A DNA stretch of 6,278 nucleotides, taken from assembly GCA_964622915.1 (NCBI GenBank), contig CAZUSC010000023.1, positions 1-6,278 of the forward strand. Direction: 5' to 3'. This document shows positions 3,800 through 6,278 of this stretch, one piece after another. Positions within the stretch are counted from its first letter, which is position 1. Every line of letters starts with the position of its first letter. The notes under the pieces are model-generated. The model was not told where the DNA came from and made no database searches. It saw only the letters and a program-made list of their open reading frames with translations. This DNA comes from CAZUSC01 sp964622915 (GTDB lineage Bacteria; Patescibacteriota; Andersenbacteria; UBA10190). A program made the translations under genes and the position numbers.

Positions 3800-6278
3800 A
3801 TGAACGATGTGGTTTCCCACCGCGGTTTTGCTTTAACGGAAATTTTAGTCGCTACCTTCCTTCTTGGCGTGGCGACTGTTGCCATCACCGGACTGGCTGT
3901 CTTGGGATCGCGCACCGCTTTCGAAAGTGAACGCAAGACGATTGCCTTAGCCATCATGAATGAAAAAGTCGAGATCATTCGTTCGCTTCCTTACGAGGAA
4001 GTCGGTTTTCCTGATGCCAGTGGCACAGAGCCCAACGGTACGGTTGTGCGCCAGGAAGACCTAACCCGCAACCAACAGCCCTATCGTGTTAATACGGCTA
4101 TTAACTTAATTGATGACCCCATTAACGGAACGCTGCCGCCAGGGAGTTTGAGCGAAGACACCGCTGATTATAAAAACATAAAGGTGGAAGTTTCTTGGGA
4201 TTCGGTCAGTGGCGCCAATAGGCGCTTGGCTAGCGTGGTTACTCATATTGCTAAGTCTACTGCGACAGTGACCTGCACGCCCGGAGAAGCTAATGCTTGT
4301 CCGGGAACTTCCAATCCTGGCGCGGGTGCTTGCATTCCCGATGAACCTTGTCCACCCAGCGGTATTTGTCCGGCTGTAACACAAACGCCGGCCTACTGTC
4401 CACCGGGCGCCGTGTTCTGCCAGCAATGCTACAGCGACGCACAATGCGGTGCCGGCCAGACATGTAACGAAGCAGAAGGTCTTTGCGAGGCATCCCCTGG
4501 CGCCTGTCGGGATAATAGCCAATGCACGGCCGGGCAAGTATGTGCGGATGGCTTGTGTACAGCGGCCTGTGTAACCAATGCTAATTGCACCGGCGGTGAA
4601 ATTTGTAATACGGGTACGGGAGTATGCACAATTCCTTGTACGGGGGGCGTAAGTTGTGATTGCCCAAGCGGGCTTGCCTGTAACACTGCCAGCGGCCTGT
4701 GTATTACGCCTACCCCTACACCGACACCTACCCCCACGCCAACTCCTACCCCATGCCCGTCAGGCACTAGCTGTCCGACGCCGTCTCCCACCCCTTCCGG
4801 CTCACCGACTCCTACACCCACGCCTACCCCAACTCCTACCCCATGCCCATCAGGCACTAGCTGTCCGACGCCGTCTCCCACCCCCGACCCCAGTTGCCAA
4901 GAGCCACCCTGGCCTGTCTTTATCTGTCCTAACCTTCCCTCAACTCCTTGCCTAAGAGGTGAACTCTGTCCCGATGGAAGTGAGTGTGTTGTTGAAGGAC
5001 CAGCTGTGCCAGGCGTAACCCCGGGCCCTAATGACCCTGGGGAGTGTTCTAGTCCCTGGCCACCACCACCCTGGTGCCTGGCCTCGGCTGCCTGTGCCGT
5101 CGGTGGACAGAGCGTGGTATCGGAGTGGATACCGCAGCAGAACTGCACCTGGGATCAAGCGTCCTGCACCTTAAACTGTTTTCAGATTTGCTTGCCGGCA
5201 ATTGACTGGGTGCCGTGCAACTGCCCAACTCCTACAAGTACACCGCAGTGCAGTGATAGAAAGGACAACGATGCCGACGGTTATATAGATTTTATTGATC
5301 CCGGATGTTATGTAGGGTGGGACGCGTCCACGCCTTACAACCCAGAAGATAATTCTGAAACAAACGGCAAATGTTCGGACCGGAGAGACAACGACACAGA
5401 TGCTAGGGATGACCAAGGCAACCCCATTCCTGACGGCAATATTGATTGTGGCGGGGCTCCGGGGCCAGGATGGGGCAGACCCGATCGGGGTTGCTACGAT
5501 GGCCTATTTTGTAATTTATTAGGCGACTCCGAAACTGAAACATATCAGTGTAATGATGGTATTGACAATGACGGAGATAATTTTATAGATTACGGTCCCA
5601 ATAAGACCCCGAAGGCGGAGGATTTCGGCGGCGATAGCGGATGCTCGTCTTGGAATGATCCTCTTGAAGACACGCTTGACTGTAAGCCCACATACCAAGA
5701 AGGCGTGGGCGGGTGCACGCCCGGGGTATTCTGTGACACTTGTATAGAAGGTGACCCTAAACCGTATGCCAATGCTTTTTGCCGGCCTACTGATGAATTG
5801 AAACGGCGTGGCATATGTACTAATTCGTGTAGCGACCTCTATAACAACGATAATGATCAAGTTAGGCAAGACGGAGCAACAGTCCAGGGGGTGGTCCTAA
5901 ATGCAGGCGCTCCGCTGATCGACGAGAATGACTGGGAAGACTTCCAATACAGTAATAAGTGGTATCTTGATGAGTGGTTCGGTTGGCAAACTACCGACGA
6001 TAACGGCTGGTGTCCGAGGGACCGAGATGACCAAGACGATAGAAATAGGTTTGAGAGAGTAGGTAATGATGAGCAGGGCGGCAAGTGTCCGTCTGCTTAC
6101 GTAGTCAACAGCTCTGGGGAGAGCGAATACCAGCAGCACATCCTAAAAGGCAATATCGCTTCTTCGGTTAAACGCACTACCTTTGAGCGTTTGCGTAGCA
6201 TCCTAGACGGTAACTCTTTCGAAGTAATTCTTAAGGAGGGGCAGGGCGACAAAACCTATCTGGATGCACTTTCGTTGG
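3800..6278 (+). CDS. Giant cysteine-rich prepilin (C-terminus beyond window)
   Basis: I translated this frame codon by codon: it is open from ATG 3800 to the window edge, 826 codons with no stop. The leader MNDVVSHRG^FALTEI has Gly9, Phe +1 and Glu +5, followed by a hydrophobic helix (10-38). Residues 10-150 form a pilin head paralogous to that of the gene at 1719 (RTAxES, NEKxExIRxLPY, IDDP, DYKxxxVEVSW). After residue 158 the protein changes character: four Cys repeats (210-301), a Thr/Pro linker (303-365), a Cys/Trp/Pro region (366-480) and five Asp/Asn-rich segments beginning with Cys near 484, 525, 584, 677 and 738, resembling putative metal-binding (MopE-type) or Ca2+ loops. From about 766 a less Cys-rich domain begins (VILKEGQGDKTYLDALSL). 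I count about 59 cysteines, none before residue 159. It is likely an extracellular, disulfide-stabilised tip pilin or adhesin; the ligand is unknown. No Shine-Dalgarno sequence precedes the ATG, 37 nt after the previous stop. Confidence 0.9.
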   Translation, partial: MNDVVSHRGFALTEILVATFLLGVATVAITGLAVLGSRTAFESERKTIALAIMNEKVEIIRSLPYEEVGFPDASGTEPNGTVVRQEDLTRNQQPYRVNTAINLIDDPINGTLPPGSLSEDTADYKNIKVEVSWDSVSGANRRLASVVTHIAKSTATVTCTPGEANACPGTSNPGAGACIPDEPCPPSGICPAVTQTPAYCPPGAVFCQQCYSDAQCGAGQTCNEAEGLCEASPGACRDNSQCTAGQVCADGLCTAACVTNANCTGGEICNTGTGVCTIPCTGGVSCDCPSGLACNTASGLCITPTPTPTPTPTPTPTPCPSGTSCPTPSPTPSGSPTPTPTPTPTPTPCPSGTSCPTPSPTPDPSCQEPPWPVFICPNLPSTPCLRGELCPDGSECVVEGPAVPGVTPGPNDPGECSSPWPPPPWCLASAACAVGGQSVVSEWIPQQNCTWDQASCTLNCFQICLPAIDWVPCNCPTPTSTPQCSDRKDNDADGYIDFIDPGCYVGWDASTPYNPEDNSETNGKCSDRRDNDTDARDDQGNPIPDGNIDCGGAPGPGWGRPDRGCYDGLFCNLLGDSETETYQCNDGIDNDGDNFIDYGPNKTPKAEDFGGDSGCSSWNDPLEDTLDCKPTYQEGVGGCTPGVFCDTCIEGDPKPYANAFCRPTDELKRRGICTNSCSDLYNNDNDQVRQDGATVQGVVLNAGAPLIDENDWEDFQYSNKWYLDEWFGWQTTDDNGWCPRDRDDQDDRNRFERVGNDEQGGKCPSAYVVNSSGESEYQQHILKGNIASSVKRTTFERLRSILDGNSFEVILKEGQGDKTYLDALSL
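4427..4702 (+). repeat. Four protein-level Cys repeats (C-x5-C-x5-C-x4-6-C)
   Basis: Within the giant prepilin, cysteines fall at residues 210/216/222/229, 236/242/248/253, 257/263/269/276 and 280/286/294/301 (plus one extra at 288 in the fourth). Each unit has the form C-x5-C-x(1-2)-G-x-x-C...G-x-C, for example CRDNSQCTAGQVCADGLC. The DNA of the units has diverged, so the repeats are old. The regular spacing suggests small disulfide-knotted modules like the Cys-rich repeats of some myxobacterial and eukaryotic secreted proteins. Confidence 0.8.
4706..4894 (+). repeat. Thr-Pro linker with 90-bp tandem duplication
   Basis: The coding sequence for residues 303-365 is almost only Thr, Pro, Ser and Gly codons, with CPSGTSC inserted twice. 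Positions 4739-4794 recur at 4829-4884 (offset exactly 90 bp) with one difference in 56 bp, G at 4759 against A at 4849, which is silent (Pro). The 30-codon offset keeps the frame. Such Pro/Thr stretches act as stiff, often glycosylated spacers between surface domains; glycosylation here is an inference. Confidence 0.9.

Noticed and set aside
4656..4955. Small + strand frame rich in Leu, Pro, Arg and His within the Thr-Pro linker
   Set aside because: This is a shadow of the same repeat in another frame, with no start signal or recognisable protein.
4429..5148. Long open frame on the - strand rich in Gly-Val repeats
   Set aside because: It is the mirror of the Thr-Pro codon tract of the giant prepilin. 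It has no family resemblance, while the + frame has a clear prepilin start and Cys periodicity.
4260..6278. Frameshift or pseudogene in the giant prepilin
   Set aside because: Every codon was read through to the edge without a stop, and Cys and Asp motifs stay in frame throughout.

Overview
The window holds the 3' part of a type IV pilus / type II secretion-like operon, all on the + strand. The likely source is a bacterium of the Candidate Phyla Radiation (Patescibacteria). That assignment is an inference from three things: a pilB-pilC-minor pilin order, a stand-alone four-helix-bundle (23S rRNA intervening-sequence type) gene framed by AGTATTA-like heptads, and prepilins with long Thr/Pro, Cys-rich and carboxypeptidase-regulatory-like extensions. 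No in-frame TGA occurs in any gene, and the three complete pilus genes stop with TAG or TAA, so nothing points to a recoded TGA.

Layout: 1-48 is the last 15 codons of a PilB-type assembly ATPase. 44-520 is a compact insert: a left array of 7-bp repeats, a 129-aa four-helix-bundle protein, and a right array in inverted orientation. 524-1741 is pilC, the inner-membrane platform protein. 1719 (or 1797)-3131 is a prepilin with a PilV-like head and a beta-rich, carboxypeptidase-regulatory/Cna_B-like tail. 3139-3762 is a PilW/GspJ-like minor prepilin. 3800-6278 is the open 5' part (826 codons, no stop reached) of a giant prepilin. Its head is paralogous to that of the 1719 gene, but its tail has four Cys repeats, a Thr-Pro linker with a recent 90-bp duplication, and Asp/Asn-rich metal-binding-like repeats.

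How they work together: PilB powers and PilC anchors pilus extension. The three prepilins each carry a G^F cleavage site with Glu at +5, so a prepilin peptidase would process them. They look like minor pilins that prime the fibre or sit at its tip, and the two with large extensions are candidate tip adhesins or sensors. The genes are tightly packed (gaps of 7-37 nt, or a 23-nt overlap), which suggests one transcript. None has a convincing Shine-Dalgarno sequence.

The two most interesting items are the intervening-sequence-like insert, whose repeats could fold the mRNA between pilB and pilC into a long hairpin, and the cysteine-loaded giant prepilin.
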